Notes: generated from the sequence alone by a model not told the origin. A stretch of 64,000 nucleotides of DNA from UKL13-2 sp044229235 (GCA_044229235.1 JBGATH010000024.1:7224-71223); one strand, 5' to 3'; positions 33,158 through 43,030 are shown, counted from the first letter of the stretch. Made by a program: numbers and translations.

Positions 33158-33277
33158 AGGGAGGTGCCGCTTTGCACTGGCAGCGCGCCGCACCACAGCA
33201 GCTCACCCACGCGGGACCGGATGCAGCCAACCGGCGCAGCACCGATCGGGCCGTCCGCGCATGGGACAATGCCGCGC

Positions 33278-33838
33278 ATGACAACCTGCATTGCACTGCT
33301 GCGCGGCATTAATGTCGGCAAGGCCCGCCGCATCCCGATGCGCGACCTGCGCGCCCTGGTATCGGACCTCGGCCACCACCATGTCCGTACGCTGCTCAAC
33401 AGCGGCAATGTGGTGTTTGACGCGGCGCGCGCCGGCACCGGCCGGCTTGCACGCGAGCTGGAGGCTGCGATCGCGTCCCGCTGCGGATTTGCAGTCAAGG
33501 TGGTGGTCATCACCAACGCCGAGCTGGCCGCCGTCATCGATGAAAACCCGCTCAAGGATGGTGTCGCCAACCCGTCGCGCTTTCTGGTGGCATTTACCAC
33601 CCGGCCCGCGACGCTCGCCAAGCTGACCACGCTATCGCAGCAGGCCTGGGGCGAAGATCAACTGGCCATGGGCCCGCGTGCCGCCTACATGGCTTGCACG
33701 ACCGGCATATTGGCCAGCCCGCTGGTGCGGGCGTTCGTGCGCGCAACCGGTGACGGCGCCACCACCCGCAACTGGTCGACGGTACTCAAACTGCGCGATC
33801 TGGCCGCGCGAGCTCCGGCACCAAAAGTACGCCTCTAG
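33278..33838 (+). CDS. DUF1697 family protein
   Basis: A 186-residue product from ATG at 33278; the upstream extension is not family-like. The signature IALLRGINVGKARRIPMRDLRALVSDLG and VRTLLNSGNVVFDA, with the later NPSRFLVAFTT and final NWSTVLKLRDLAAR, match DUF1697, a family of unknown function. It is followed by a 400-bp noncoding stretch. Confidence 0.85.
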   Translation: MTTCIALLRGINVGKARRIPMRDLRALVSDLGHHHVRTLLNSGNVVFDAARAGTGRLARELEAAIASRCGFAVKVVVITNAELAAVIDENPLKDGVANPSRFLVAFTTRPATLAKLTTLSQQAWGEDQLAMGPRAAYMACTTGILASPLVRAFVRATGDGATTRNWSTVLKLRDLAARAPAPKVRL

Positions 33839-34242
33839 AAACGGTCGCGGGTCGCTCACACCTGCGTCACGCAAACGCCAGCGCGCCGTGCATTACCTGA
33901 GCGCGTGCCGTCGCCCACAAGAATACGCAGACCCGTATGCCAAATCCGGCACGCGCGAAGTTTGGCCGCTCAGCACCGAGGCGCCCAAAAACCTGAACTC
34001 AAGCACCGATGCGGCTTCCCAGCCACTTTTGGCCTGGAAAGCGCGCCAGTGCTGGACTTTCTGATTGGGCGCAACCAGATCATCGGCGTGTAAACAGCGC
34101 TGCGGGCGAGATTGCCGGCACCTGCGCCCGATGCCGGGACGGCCCCTGCTGCTGCCGCGTTCAGCGGCGCGGACTACCTGCGGTTTGATCCATCACAAAC
34201 GCATCCGGGCTTCGACTGCGAATGCTTCCCGTAGAATGCCAG
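33839..34242. other. Noncoding stretch before the cobalamin riboswitch
   Basis: No convincing gene; small frames here have no domain or ribosome-binding site. It contains one copy of the 69-bp palindromic repeat (33995-34063) and, at its end, a TAGAAT box (34232-34237) that could be the -10 of the btuB leader. Confidence 0.55.
33995..34063. repeat. 69-bp palindromic repeat, copy B (diverged)
   Basis: Aligns without gaps to copies A and C; shared cores include GAACTCAAGCAC, GCGGCTT, TTGGCCTGG and GCGCGCCAGTGCT. The arm symmetry is more decayed than in the other two copies. Confidence 0.75.
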
Positions 34243-34432
34243 CGTGAATGGTGCCTGCCCGGTCGCAAGGCTGTGCAGGTTAAACGGGAAGCCCGTGCAG
34301 TTCGGGCACTGCCCCCGCAACGGTGATTGGCAATGCTGTGATGACTTGGCCACTGGGCGAGGTTTGCCTGGGAAGGCCATCACGGTGCACGCAGTCTGTC
34401 TGCTGCGTGCCTGCCATCAGTCCGGATACCGG
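34243..34432 (+). promoter_or_regulatory. Cobalamin riboswitch upstream of btuB
   Basis: The leader has the family landmarks in order: GGTGCC near the start, TTAAACGGGAAGCCCGTG, then CACTGCCCCCGCAACGGTGA, GGCCACTGG, TGGGAAGGCC, and the B12 box CAGTCCGGATACCGG at about 34418-34432. This regulates translation or transcription of the BtuB-type receptor in response to adenosylcobalamin. About 105 nt separate the aptamer end from the ATG. Confidence 0.95.
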
Positions 34433-34536
34433 CCTTCGCAATGGTGTGTGCGCCTGCCCATTTCCAGGTGCGCATTAAGCGCTCGTCACGAGCATCAAGG
34501 CCTGCGGGGACGCTGGCCGCTTGCAGAGAACTTCAC

Positions 34537-36381
34537 ATGTCAAAACCAAAGCTGTCGCCGCTATCGAGCATAGCGTTGCTGTTGCCTGTCACATTTTCAC
34601 TTCCCGCTGCTGCGGAAAACACGACACCGGCCAATCCTGCACTTAGCCGGATCGAGCAGGTGCTGGTCACCGCCACCCGCACCGAACAAACCCTGGACAA
34701 CACGCTGGCGCTGGCGACCATCATTCCGCGCGACGAGATCGAGGCCGCGGGCCCGGCCACCCTCGCCGAGCTGCTGCAGCGCAAGGCCGGCGTCGAGATC
34801 CGCGCCACCGGTACCGCCGGACAGCCGTCGGGCGTGTTCATGCGCGGCGCCAACGGCACGCACACGCTGGTGCTGGTCGATGGCATGCGTATTGGCTCGT
34901 CCACCACCGGTTCGACTGCCTTCGAAAATATTCCCCTCGATGTGATCGAACGCATCGAGATCGTCAAGGGCGCGTTGTCCGGGCTGTATGGATCCGACGC
35001 GATCGGTGGCGTCATCCAGATTTTCACGCGCAGCGCCGGCAAGCCGCGGCTTACGGCGACGGCCGGCGCGGGCAGCGAATCGGCAATATCCACCAACCTG
35101 GGCTTCAGCGCCACCGAGGGCAAGACCTCGCTCACCTTTGATGCCGGCTACCGCGATGTCAAGGCGCGCTCGGCCACCAATTCTGCCGCCGGCGCATTCG
35201 TGTACAACAGCGACCGCGACCCCTATCGAAACACGCATGCGCTGCTGAAATTGCAGCACACGCTCTGGCAGGGCGAGGTCATCAGCCTCAATGCCTGGCA
35301 ATCCAAGGGTCGTTCCGACTTCGATTCGGGGAGCGACCCGGGTGCCCGCAATACCCAGACGCTGTCCGGCGCGCAGCTCATTTCCGAGAACCGGTTCGCG
35401 CCGTACTGGAAATCGCGCCTGCTGCTTGGCCAGACGCGTGACGAGAGTGTCGTCACCTCCAGCTTTCCCGGCAACTTCAAGACCCGCCAGGGTCAGGCCA
35501 GCTGGTTCAACGAATTCAAGACCTGGGCGGGCAGCATGAATGCCGGCATTGAGTGGCGCAGTGAAAGGCTCGACTCAAGCACCGGCTACACCGCCAGAAC
35601 GCGCGAAACCACGTCGATATTCGGCGGCTACATCGAGCGCATCGACCGCGGCCAGTTCGAATTCAACGTGCGGCGCGACGAGGAAGAACAATTCGGCCGG
35701 CGCAATACCGGTTCCGTGGCGTACGGCTATACGCTCGATGGTGGCCTCTCCGCTTACCTGCGCGGCGGCCGCGCGTTCCGGGCGCCCAGCTTCAATGACC
35801 TCTACTACCCAGGTTTCAGCAACCCGCGCCTGCAACCCGAAAGCAGCGACCAGGCCGAAGCCGGACTGCGCTGGCGCGGCCAGGTGCAGCGCGTGCAGCT
35901 GGCCTATTTCGAAAATCGCATCAATAACCTCATTCAGTTCGACCTCGCCACCTACCTGCCGCAAAACGTCGCGCGCGCGCGCATTCGCGGCTGGGAAATG
36001 CAGACCGATCTGACTGTTGCCGGTGCCAGCATCCGCGGCGCGCTGACGGTTCAGCGGCCCGAGGATCGCGACAGCGGCGCGCGCCTGCGCTCGCGTGCGG
36101 CACGTTTCGGCTCGGTGAGCGCGTCGCGCGGATTTGGCAACTGGAATGTCAGCAGTGACATCGTCGCCAGCGGTCACCGCTACGACTCGGGCAACGCGGC
36201 GGCGAATTCGCGCATGGGCGGCTACACGCTGCTCAATGCAACGGTCGGATATCGCATCGACAAGACCTGGCGCGTGGAGGTATCCGGCCAGAACCTGACG
36301 GACAAGCGCTACGAACTGGCGCAGGGTTACAACACGGCGCGGCGCGGAATCTTTGTCACGCTGCGTGCTGTCGCATTCTGA
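34537..36381 (+). CDS. btuB: TonB-dependent vitamin B12 receptor BtuB
   Basis: A 614-residue outer-membrane receptor for cobalamin. ATG at 34537 gives a signal peptide ending near AAAEN; the longer frame upstream runs into the riboswitch. The TonB box region IEQVLVTATRTEQ is followed by the plug domain (about residues 45-160: GVEIRATGTAGQPSGVFMRG, GLYGSDAIGGVIQIFTR) and the beta-barrel, ending in the aromatic C-terminus VTLRAVAF with F last. The cobalamin riboswitch fixes the substrate assignment. A 69-bp repeat copy follows 15 bp after the stop. Confidence 0.93.
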   Translation: MSKPKLSPLSSIALLLPVTFSLPAAAENTTPANPALSRIEQVLVTATRTEQTLDNTLALATIIPRDEIEAAGPATLAELLQRKAGVEIRATGTAGQPSGVFMRGANGTHTLVLVDGMRIGSSTTGSTAFENIPLDVIERIEIVKGALSGLYGSDAIGGVIQIFTRSAGKPRLTATAGAGSESAISTNLGFSATEGKTSLTFDAGYRDVKARSATNSAAGAFVYNSDRDPYRNTHALLKLQHTLWQGEVISLNAWQSKGRSDFDSGSDPGARNTQTLSGAQLISENRFAPYWKSRLLLGQTRDESVVTSSFPGNFKTRQGQASWFNEFKTWAGSMNAGIEWRSERLDSSTGYTARTRETTSIFGGYIERIDRGQFEFNVRRDEEEQFGRRNTGSVAYGYTLDGGLSAYLRGGRAFRAPSFNDLYYPGFSNPRLQPESSDQAEAGLRWRGQVQRVQLAYFENRINNLIQFDLATYLPQNVARARIRGWEMQTDLTVAGASIRGALTVQRPEDRDSGARLRSRAARFGSVSASRGFGNWNVSSDIVASGHRYDSGNAAANSRMGGYTLLNATVGYRIDKTWRVEVSGQNLTDKRYELAQGYNTARRGIFVTLRAVAF

Positions 36382-36396
36382 CGGTCGCCGCAGGGC

Positions 36397-36465
36397 AAAC
36401 TCGAGCACTGGCGCGCCTTGCCGGGCATTATTGGCCTGGGGACCGCGCCAATGCTTGAGTTTGGC
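36397..36465. repeat. 69-bp palindromic repeat, copy C
   Basis: Arms AACTCGAGCACTGGCGCG and the inverted CGCGCCAATGCTTGAGTT match with two mismatches. Same length and alignment register as copies A and B. It sits between btuB and the GT9 gene. Confidence 0.85.
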
Positions 36466-36566
36466 CATCCGACCCCAAGCTATTGCGAAGCGGCGCCTCG
36501 TGCCCGCCCGCGCCTGCGTTCGCGGTGACACCGACCCGGCAACGCCAATCTGCTATCTTCCCGCTC

Positions 36567-37673
36567 ATGGTTCCTGACGCAATCGACCTCTCGACAATTC
36601 GCCGCGCACTGGTGATCAAGTTGCGCCATCACGGCGATGTGCTGCTGACCTCACCGGTATTCCAGGTGCTGAAAAATCGCGCGCCGCACATCGAGTCCGA
36701 TGCGCTGGTGTATCAGGACACGCGCGAGATGCTCACCGAGCACCCGGCGGTCAGCCAAGTCTTCACCATCGACCGCGGCTGGAAAAAACTCAACCCGTTC
36801 GCGCAGGCGGGGCACGAACTGGCGCTGCTCCGCAAACTGCGCGCGCGCCGCTACGACCTGGTAATTCACCTCACCGAACATCCGCGCGGCGCGTGGCTTA
36901 CCCGCCTGCTGCAGCCGAGGTTTTCGGTGGCACAACGCGCGCAGGGCATCAACGAGGGCCGCGACTCGCGCCTTTGGAAAACCAGCTTCACCCACACCTT
37001 CCCGTCACCCAAGGCCACCTTCCGGCACACGGTGGAAACCAATCTTGATGCCTTGCGCCGCGTCGGCATCTACCCGCAGGCCGCGGAGAAGCAGCTGGTC
37101 CTTGTGCCGGGTGCCGCTGCCGAAAAGAAAGTCGATGAGCTGATGGCGCTGCACAACATCAGCGCCCGGCGTTTCATTCACATTCATCCGACCTCGCGCT
37201 GGTTCTTCAAGACTTGGCCGGCCGAGAAATTTGCGCAACTCATTCTGGAACTCGGCAAGAGTGGTGAGCGCGTGGTGCTGACCGCCGCCCCCGCATCCGA
37301 TGAGCGCGACATGATTGTCGCCATCAAGAAGGAACTGAAGGCGCCGGTGGTGGACCTGACCGGCTCGCTGAGCCTCAAGGAACTGGCCGCCCTCACGGCG
37401 CGGGCACGGGCGTTCGTCGGTGTAGATTCAGCACCGATGCACATGGCTGCAGCCATGCAAACGCCGACCGTGGCGTTGTTTGGTCCATCCGGCGAGGCCC
37501 ACTGGGGGCCATGGGGCGTGAAGCATCGCATCGTCGTCTCGCAGGATCCGCGGCATACCTGCCGACCCTGCGGCAACGATGGCTGTGGCGGCTCCAAGGT
37601 CAGTGAATGCCTGGTGGAGCTGCCCGTGGCGCAGGTCCAGGCCGCGCTCAACGATCTGCTGGCGACTGCCTGA
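36567..37673 (+). CDS. GT9 heptosyltransferase-like enzyme (WaaQ type)
   Basis: A 368-residue product from ATG 36567. Glycosyltransferase family 9 (LPS heptosyltransferases): N-terminal ALVIKLRHHGDVLLTSPVFQVLK, then IHIHPTSRWFFKTWPAEKFAQLI, the nucleotide-sugar segment FVGVDSAPMHMAAAMQTPTVALFGPSGEAHWGPW, and a distal CRPCGNDGCGGS. The last is typical of heptosyltransferase III (WaaQ) and relatives. It likely adds an inner-core LPS heptose; the precise position is inferred. It precedes a GT4 gene by 19 bp. Confidence 0.88.
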   Translation: MVPDAIDLSTIRRALVIKLRHHGDVLLTSPVFQVLKNRAPHIESDALVYQDTREMLTEHPAVSQVFTIDRGWKKLNPFAQAGHELALLRKLRARRYDLVIHLTEHPRGAWLTRLLQPRFSVAQRAQGINEGRDSRLWKTSFTHTFPSPKATFRHTVETNLDALRRVGIYPQAAEKQLVLVPGAAAEKKVDELMALHNISARRFIHIHPTSRWFFKTWPAEKFAQLILELGKSGERVVLTAAPASDERDMIVAIKKELKAPVVDLTGSLSLKELAALTARARAFVGVDSAPMHMAAAMQTPTVALFGPSGEAHWGPWGVKHRIVVSQDPRHTCRPCGNDGCGGSKVSECLVELPVAQVQAALNDLLATA

Positions 37674-37692
37674 GCTCGCAACAAAATTACCA

Positions 37693-38826
37693 ATGCGACT
37701 GGCACTGATTCGCGCGAAGTACGATCCCTTCGGCGGCGCCGAACGTTTTGTGGAAACGGCCGCCGCCGCCCTTGCCGACCAGGGCGTGGACCTCACCATC
37801 CTCTCCCGCACCTGGCCCGACAATGCGCGTGACGGGGTCAGGCATCACATCATCGACCCGCCTTACCTCAACTCCACGGCTCGCGACCGCGGCTTCGCCA
37901 AGGCGGTCTGCGCGTACCTGAAGACCGAGAAATTCGACCTCGTGCAATCGCACGAGCGGCTCGCCTGCTGCGATGTGTATCGCGCGGGTGATGGCGTGCA
38001 TGCTGAATGGATTTCGCAACGCCGGCGCGTGGTCGGAGGCCTGAAGCGCCTCGAAATGTCTGTGAGCCCGCACCACCGCTACCTGCTGCGCGCTGAACGC
38101 GAGCTTTTTACCTCGACGCGTCTGCGCGCGGTGATTTGCAATTCGCGCATGGTGCGCGACGAAATCGTCCGGCACTTCGGCACCGATGCCGGCAAGCTGC
38201 ATGTCATTTACAGCGGCGTGGATACGCAGAAATTCCATCCCGACTCCATCCGCGGCCTGCGCCTGCCGACACGGGAGCGGATGGCGATCCCGCCGGATGC
38301 AAAGCTGGCCCTGTTCGTCGGCTCCGGGTTTGAGCGCAAGGGCGCGTCGGCATTTATCGACGCCGTGGCGGGAATGCCGCAGTTGCATGGCGTGGTGGTG
38401 GGCAAGGACAAACGCCTGAACGCGACCAAGCAATACGCAGCCGCAAACGGCTGCGCACGCCGCATCCATTTCACCGGCGGCGTGGCGGATGTGCTGCCGT
38501 ACTATGCCGCCGCCGACGTACTGCTGCTGCCGACCCTGTACGACCCGTTTCCAAACGTGTGCCTGGAGGCGCTGGCCTGCGGACTGCCGGTCATCACCAG
38601 CACCAAGTCGGGCGCAGCAGAGTTGCTTCGCGAGGGCGAGAACGGCTTCGTCACGGATGCGCTCGATACCGCCGCCATGCGCATGGCCCTGGAGAGAGCG
38701 CTGGCCGGCCCGCAGATGGGCGCGGCGGCCCGCGCCAGCGTGCTGGACTACACGCCGGAAAACATGGCGGCGCAGTACCTTGCCCTCTATCGCCGCCTGC
38801 TTGGCCTCGGTGAGCACGTAAAATGA
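37693..38826 (+). CDS. GT4 family glycosyltransferase
   Basis: A 377-residue product from ATG 37693. The GT-B fold is shown by the N-terminal YDPFGGAERFVETAAAALADQG, the acceptor region, and the C-terminal nucleotide-sugar segment LPTLYDPFPNVCLEALACGLPVITSTKSGAAELLREGENGFV. It is related to LPS core glucosyltransferases (WaaG-like). Donor and acceptor are not known. It is followed 24 bp later by msbA, so the three genes probably act in LPS core synthesis and lipid A-core export. Confidence 0.85.
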   Translation: MRLALIRAKYDPFGGAERFVETAAAALADQGVDLTILSRTWPDNARDGVRHHIIDPPYLNSTARDRGFAKAVCAYLKTEKFDLVQSHERLACCDVYRAGDGVHAEWISQRRRVVGGLKRLEMSVSPHHRYLLRAERELFTSTRLRAVICNSRMVRDEIVRHFGTDAGKLHVIYSGVDTQKFHPDSIRGLRLPTRERMAIPPDAKLALFVGSGFERKGASAFIDAVAGMPQLHGVVVGKDKRLNATKQYAAANGCARRIHFTGGVADVLPYYAAADVLLLPTLYDPFPNVCLEALACGLPVITSTKSGAAELLREGENGFVTDALDTAAMRMALERALAGPQMGAAARASVLDYTPENMAAQYLALYRRLLGLGEHVK

Positions 38827-38850
38827 CGCTTTCGCGATTCCACGCGGGTC

Positions 38851-40596
38851 ATGCCTGATCACCCTTCCAACCGCCAGCTGTACGCGCGCCTGCTCAGCTA
38901 TGTGAAGCCCTACCGGCTCGCCTTTGCCGGCAGCATCGTCGCCATGGCGGTGGGTGGCGCGGTGCAGGGTTCGTTTGCGCCGTTCCTGAACGCCCTGCTC
39001 GAAACCCTGTTCGTAAAAGGCCAGGATCAGTACGCCGCGCTGGCGGCAGTCGGCATCGTGCTGATCTTCGTCCTCAACGGCGTCTCGCATTTCATCGCCG
39101 GATACGGCATGCAATGGGTGGGCAACAAGGTCATCCTCGACTTTCGCAGCCAGATGTTCCAGCGCCTGATCCGCATGCCGGAACCATTTTTCAGCAGCAA
39201 CACCTCGGGCTCGCTGATGTCCAAGCTCACCTACGACGTGGTGGGCATCCAGGAAGCCACGACCAATACGCTGAATGCCCTGATTCGCAGCAGCGTCACG
39301 CTGATCGTGGCCCTGGGCTACATGTTTTATGTCAGCTGGAAACTGACGCTGATCATCTTCGTTACGGTGCCGGTTCTGGCGCTGGTCATCCGCATTTTCG
39401 GCAAACGCCTGCGCCAGGTCAGCCGCGATTCGCAGGTGGCGTGGGGCGCGATGAATGACGTGCTGGAAGAATCGATTCGCGGCCACAAGGTCATCAAGGT
39501 TTTCGGCGGCGAGAAGTACGAGTCGGCCCGATTCGATGTCACCGCCAATCACATCCGCAAGCTGAACATGAAGCAGAGCATCGCGGCGGCGGCTTCCACA
39601 CCGTTCGCGCATCTGTTCGTATCGATGGCGATCGCGCTCATCGTCTACCTCGCCGCCAGCAAGGTGCTGGGCACCGGCCTCAATGTCGCGGAGTTTGTCA
39701 CTTATATCGTCGCCGCTGCCGGCCTGGTGCCGCAGATCAAGGGCCTCAGCGGCGTCAATGAACAACTGCAGAAGGGTCTCGCGTCCGCCGAAAGCGTGTT
39801 CGCACTGATCGATACGCCGCCCGAGGAAGACCATGGCGCGCTCGACCTCCTGCGGGCCGAAGGCCGCATTCATTTCGAGGCCGTGAGTTTGCAATACGAA
39901 CACCAGACCACGCCGGCGCTCGACCAGGTGACGCTCACCATCGAGCCGGGTGAGACTGTCGCGTTCGTCGGCGAGTCCGGCGGCGGCAAGACCAGCCTGA
40001 TCAACCTACTGCCGCGGTTCTTCACTCCGGACGCCGGCCGCGTGACGCTGGACGGCCATGCGCTCGCCGACATCAAGCTCGCCGCCCTGCGGCGGCAGAT
40101 GGCGCTGGTCAGCCAGGACGTGGTGCTGTTCGGCGATACGGTCGCGGCCAATATTGCCTATGGTGTCGATGGCCCGATTGACCGCGAGCGCGTGGCACGC
40201 GCGGCGCATGCGGCGCACTGCCTTGAATTCATCGACGCCCTGCCGCAGGGCCTCGACACGCACATCGGCGAAAACGGCTCGCGCCTGTCCGGCGGCCAGC
40301 GTCAGCGCCTTGCCATCGCCCGAGCGATTTACAAGGATGCGCCGATCCTGTTGCTCGACGAAGCCACTTCGGCGCTGGACAGCGAATCGGAACGGCATGT
40401 GCAGGCGGCACTCGAAACGCTCATGCAGGGCCGTACCACGCTGGTGGTTGCCCATCGCCTCTCGACTATCGAGCGCGCCAACCGCATCGTGGTCATGGAA
40501 AAGGGTCGCATCACTGAAATCGGCACGCATGCCGAACTGGCGGCACGCGGCGGCGCGTACACCAATCTGCTGCGCCACCAGGTGGACGCCGGCTAA
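38851..40596 (+). CDS. msbA: Lipid A export ABC transporter MsbA
   Basis: A 581-residue half-transporter with a six-helix membrane domain (about 1-320) and an ATPase domain. The Walker A motif is GESGGGKTSL, the signature RLSGGQRQRLAIARAI, and the Walker B ILLLDEATSALD, followed by the H-loop VVAHRLSTI. It flips core-lipid A across the inner membrane. The length matches MsbA. It overlaps the convergent O-antigen ligase gene by 4 bp. Confidence 0.93.
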   Translation: MPDHPSNRQLYARLLSYVKPYRLAFAGSIVAMAVGGAVQGSFAPFLNALLETLFVKGQDQYAALAAVGIVLIFVLNGVSHFIAGYGMQWVGNKVILDFRSQMFQRLIRMPEPFFSSNTSGSLMSKLTYDVVGIQEATTNTLNALIRSSVTLIVALGYMFYVSWKLTLIIFVTVPVLALVIRIFGKRLRQVSRDSQVAWGAMNDVLEESIRGHKVIKVFGGEKYESARFDVTANHIRKLNMKQSIAAAASTPFAHLFVSMAIALIVYLAASKVLGTGLNVAEFVTYIVAAAGLVPQIKGLSGVNEQLQKGLASAESVFALIDTPPEEDHGALDLLRAEGRIHFEAVSLQYEHQTTPALDQVTLTIEPGETVAFVGESGGGKTSLINLLPRFFTPDAGRVTLDGHALADIKLAALRRQMALVSQDVVLFGDTVAANIAYGVDGPIDRERVARAAHAAHCLEFIDALPQGLDTHIGENGSRLSGGQRQRLAIARAIYKDAPILLLDEATSALDSESERHVQAALETLMQGRTTLVVAHRLSTIERANRIVVMEKGRITEIGTHAELAARGGAYTNLLRHQVDAG

Positions 40597-41903
40597 TCCA
40601 GTTTGTGATGCGCTGCCGCGCGGCCGCGCGGCACCAGCAGCGGCCGGCGACGCGTGGCAAGGCCCATCAGCATCCCGCAGCCGATGCCGAAGAACAGCAC
40701 GCCGTGGCGGCTGAAGAAATCGTCGACGGTATTGCGCAGCAGCACCCCCGCCACCAGCACCAGCCCGCAGGTTGCCGCCCAGCGCGCCAGCGCGCCGCAG
40801 CGCCGCTGCCGCAACATGCGGACGAATGCGCCGGCCAGCGCAACGAATACCGCCGCCAGCAATGCCGCGCCCACCAAGCCCATCTGCAGGGCGTGATTGA
40901 GCAGGATGTTGTGCGGTTGCCGCACGAAGGCGCGAAACCAGGGTTCAGCGAAGCGCGCAGAAAACAGATCGCCGATGGCCTCGTTGCCATAGCCAAAGCC
41001 TGTCCACAGCCGCTCGCTGATCATCGCCGCCGCTTCGCGCCAGATCAGGTTGCGATGATCCTGCAAGGCAAAGGTTATGGCATCAATCTGCGCTGACTGT
41101 GTGGCGGCACGAAACTGCATCGTCATGGCCAGCATCAGCAGCAACCCCAGGAGCAGCAATGTGCCGAAGCCCAACGCATGCCGTCTCTGCAGTCGCGCTT
41201 CGACGCCCGGCAGGCTGACGGCCATGCCCAGAACCAGCATCGCCGCGAAACACAGCCAGATCATGCGGCTTCCGGACATCCACGACGCGATGCAGATGCA
41301 GGTGATGGCAATTCCGAGCAGTAAACGCGCCTCGGAACGCCGGGCCTGCGGAGCAAGCAGCAGAACTGCAAACAGCGGCGCCAGCGTAACCAACCAGGTC
41401 GTGAGCCAGCCGACATTCAGATAGGCGGGGTTTTGCGCGAGCAACACCGGATCAAAGGGTTCGCGAACCACCATCACCGTCAGCGCCAGCAGGCCCGCTG
41501 CCAGCACCCAGCACCAGCGCAGCACGTCGTGGCGTGTGCGGGTGAGGGCAAAAAACACCAGGCCAGCAAGCGCCGGCGTGAGTATGTCGCGCTTCAATAC
41601 GCCCAGCGCCTCGCCGATCAGCGGTGTCGTCAGTGCCGATGCGCCAGCGGCAACGATCCACAGCAACAGCACCAAGCCCAACCATGGCGTGCGCGGCCAA
41701 AGCAGCGAAAACTGCCGGGCGCGGATGTGGACAACCAGCAGCGCGCTGGCCGCGACCAGCAGCATCGCGCCACGCAATCCGGCGCTGCTGCGAAACGGCG
41801 TGACCAGCAACACAATGCATGCCGCGGCCTGGGCGACAGACATCCATGGATCGCGATGCCAATGGCCAAGCCCTGTCCACAAGCGCGCCATCATTTTCCC
41901 CAT
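40593..41903 (-). CDS. O-antigen ligase family protein
   Basis: A 436-residue membrane protein with about ten to twelve hydrophobic segments and the Wzy/WaaL periplasmic loop (RNLIWREAAAMISERLWTGFGYGNEAI, then FVRQPHNILLNHALQMGLVGAALL). Such proteins ligate O-antigen from undecaprenyl carrier to the LPS core, or polymerise it. Because this region carries a Wzm-Wzt exporter and no obvious Wzx/Wzy pair, the ligase role is favoured. Its start overlaps the end of the upstream GT2 gene. Confidence 0.85.
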   Translation of the reverse strand: MGKMMARLWTGLGHWHRDPWMSVAQAAACIVLLVTPFRSSAGLRGAMLLVAASALLVVHIRARQFSLLWPRTPWLGLVLLLWIVAAGASALTTPLIGEALGVLKRDILTPALAGLVFFALTRTRHDVLRWCWVLAAGLLALTVMVVREPFDPVLLAQNPAYLNVGWLTTWLVTLAPLFAVLLLAPQARRSEARLLLGIAITCICIASWMSGSRMIWLCFAAMLVLGMAVSLPGVEARLQRRHALGFGTLLLLGLLLMLAMTMQFRAATQSAQIDAITFALQDHRNLIWREAAAMISERLWTGFGYGNEAIGDLFSARFAEPWFRAFVRQPHNILLNHALQMGLVGAALLAAVFVALAGAFVRMLRQRRCGALARWAATCGLVLVAGVLLRNTVDDFFSRHGVLFFGIGCGMLMGLATRRRPLLVPRGRAAAHHKLD

Positions 41904-42865
41904 GCCTCGCGCAACGCAATTCGCAGCAACTGCCGTTTGCGGGTGAGCGTGACGGCATCGGGCCAGAGGCTGCGCCAGAAGCGCTCCAGGGCAAGCAAGC
42001 GCGAGACCACCGCACGCGTGGCGCCATCGGCAATGCGCCGCCGCAAGTAATCGACCTGGATCCCCTGCCCGACCAGTTCGGCCTGCAGCAGTCGCCGTGT
42101 GGCCGGTTGCATCTCGCAGCGCCGGTTGATGTCCTGCAACTGCCGCACCACCTGTACCAGGCTTTCGGCCCGGTGCAGCAGCGCGGCGTCGCCGTCGACG
42201 CGTGTGAGCGAGGCTGGATTGCGCACGTACTCATACAGCACCGCATCGACATAGCTGAACCGGCTGGCGCGCAGATCGCTTTCGGTAATCCAGGCGATAT
42301 CCTCGTGCACGATGCCCTCGCGAAACTGCAGGCCGAGCGCCTGCAGGTAAGCCCGCCGGTAGAAGCGTTGCCAGACGTAGTGGCGGCTCTCCTTCTGACG
42401 GCAGCACAGCGCCAGCCACGCCTCGCCGTTCACCTGGTGCGCGGTTTTTTCCTGGCGGTAGATGGGGTTGTCGGGCAAGCCCGCACCTGTCTCCACGGCA
42501 TTGAACGCAACCACATCGGCGTTGCTGGCGCGCGCCGCGGCAAGCAGTGTCGCAATGGCGCCGGGACGCAGGCGGTCATCGGCATCGACGAACCAGAGGT
42601 ACTCACCCTGTGCGAACGCCATGGCGCGATTGCGCGTGGCGGCAACACCATGGTTGCCGCGATCCGCATGCGTGACAACGCGCAGGCGCGGCTCTTGAGC
42701 TGTAAGGCCCGCCAGCACCGCGGCGGTTGCATCGGTGGAGCCATCGTCTGCCACGATGATTTCGAGGCCCTCTTGTTCTTGCGTGCTGATGCAGGCCAGG
42801 CAGGCCTGGATGTGTGCGGCCGCATTGTAGGCAGGTACCACGATGCTGACGCTGGGAAGGGACAA
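41891..42865 (-). CDS. GT2 family glycosyltransferase
   Basis: A 324-residue inverting GT-A enzyme. The N-terminus SIVVPAYNAAAHIQACLACI with IIVADDGSTDATAAVLAGL is the family nucleotide-binding signature, and the DxD-like FVDADDRLRPGAI holds the metal. The remainder is helical. It is in an operon with the O-antigen ligase gene, so an O-antigen or outer-core sugar is likely. It is divergent from the next GT2 gene over 165 bp. Confidence 0.85.
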   Translation of the reverse strand: MSLPSVSIVVPAYNAAAHIQACLACISTQEQEGLEIIVADDGSTDATAAVLAGLTAQEPRLRVVTHADRGNHGVAATRNRAMAFAQGEYLWFVDADDRLRPGAIATLLAAARASNADVVAFNAVETGAGLPDNPIYRQEKTAHQVNGEAWLALCCRQKESRHYVWQRFYRRAYLQALGLQFREGIVHEDIAWITESDLRASRFSYVDAVLYEYVRNPASLTRVDGDAALLHRAESLVQVVRQLQDINRRCEMQPATRRLLQAELVGQGIQVDYLRRRIADGATRAVVSRLLALERFWRSLWPDAVTLTRKRQLLRIALREAWGK

Positions 42866-43030
42866 TGATAGCTCGCAGGATGAGCCGCTTTCAGAGCGGC
42901 CGTGAGGATTCAGGGATCAAGCAATGTGGCCGCACATGATGTCATGCGCAGCGCCGGCAGGTGTCGCTGCCCTCCGGAAAGCGAGCCTTTGCGCTGAGAT
43001 TTTATCAAACACACCTGCTATCCTCGCGCC

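Noticed and set aside
33839..34242. Small open frames after the DUF1697 gene
   Set aside because: No domain, no ribosome-binding site, and part of the DNA is a dispersed palindromic repeat.
37687..39903. Minus-strand frame of 738 codons
   Set aside because: Antisense to the GT4 and msbA genes, both with clear family motifs. The translation is a His/Arg-rich shadow.
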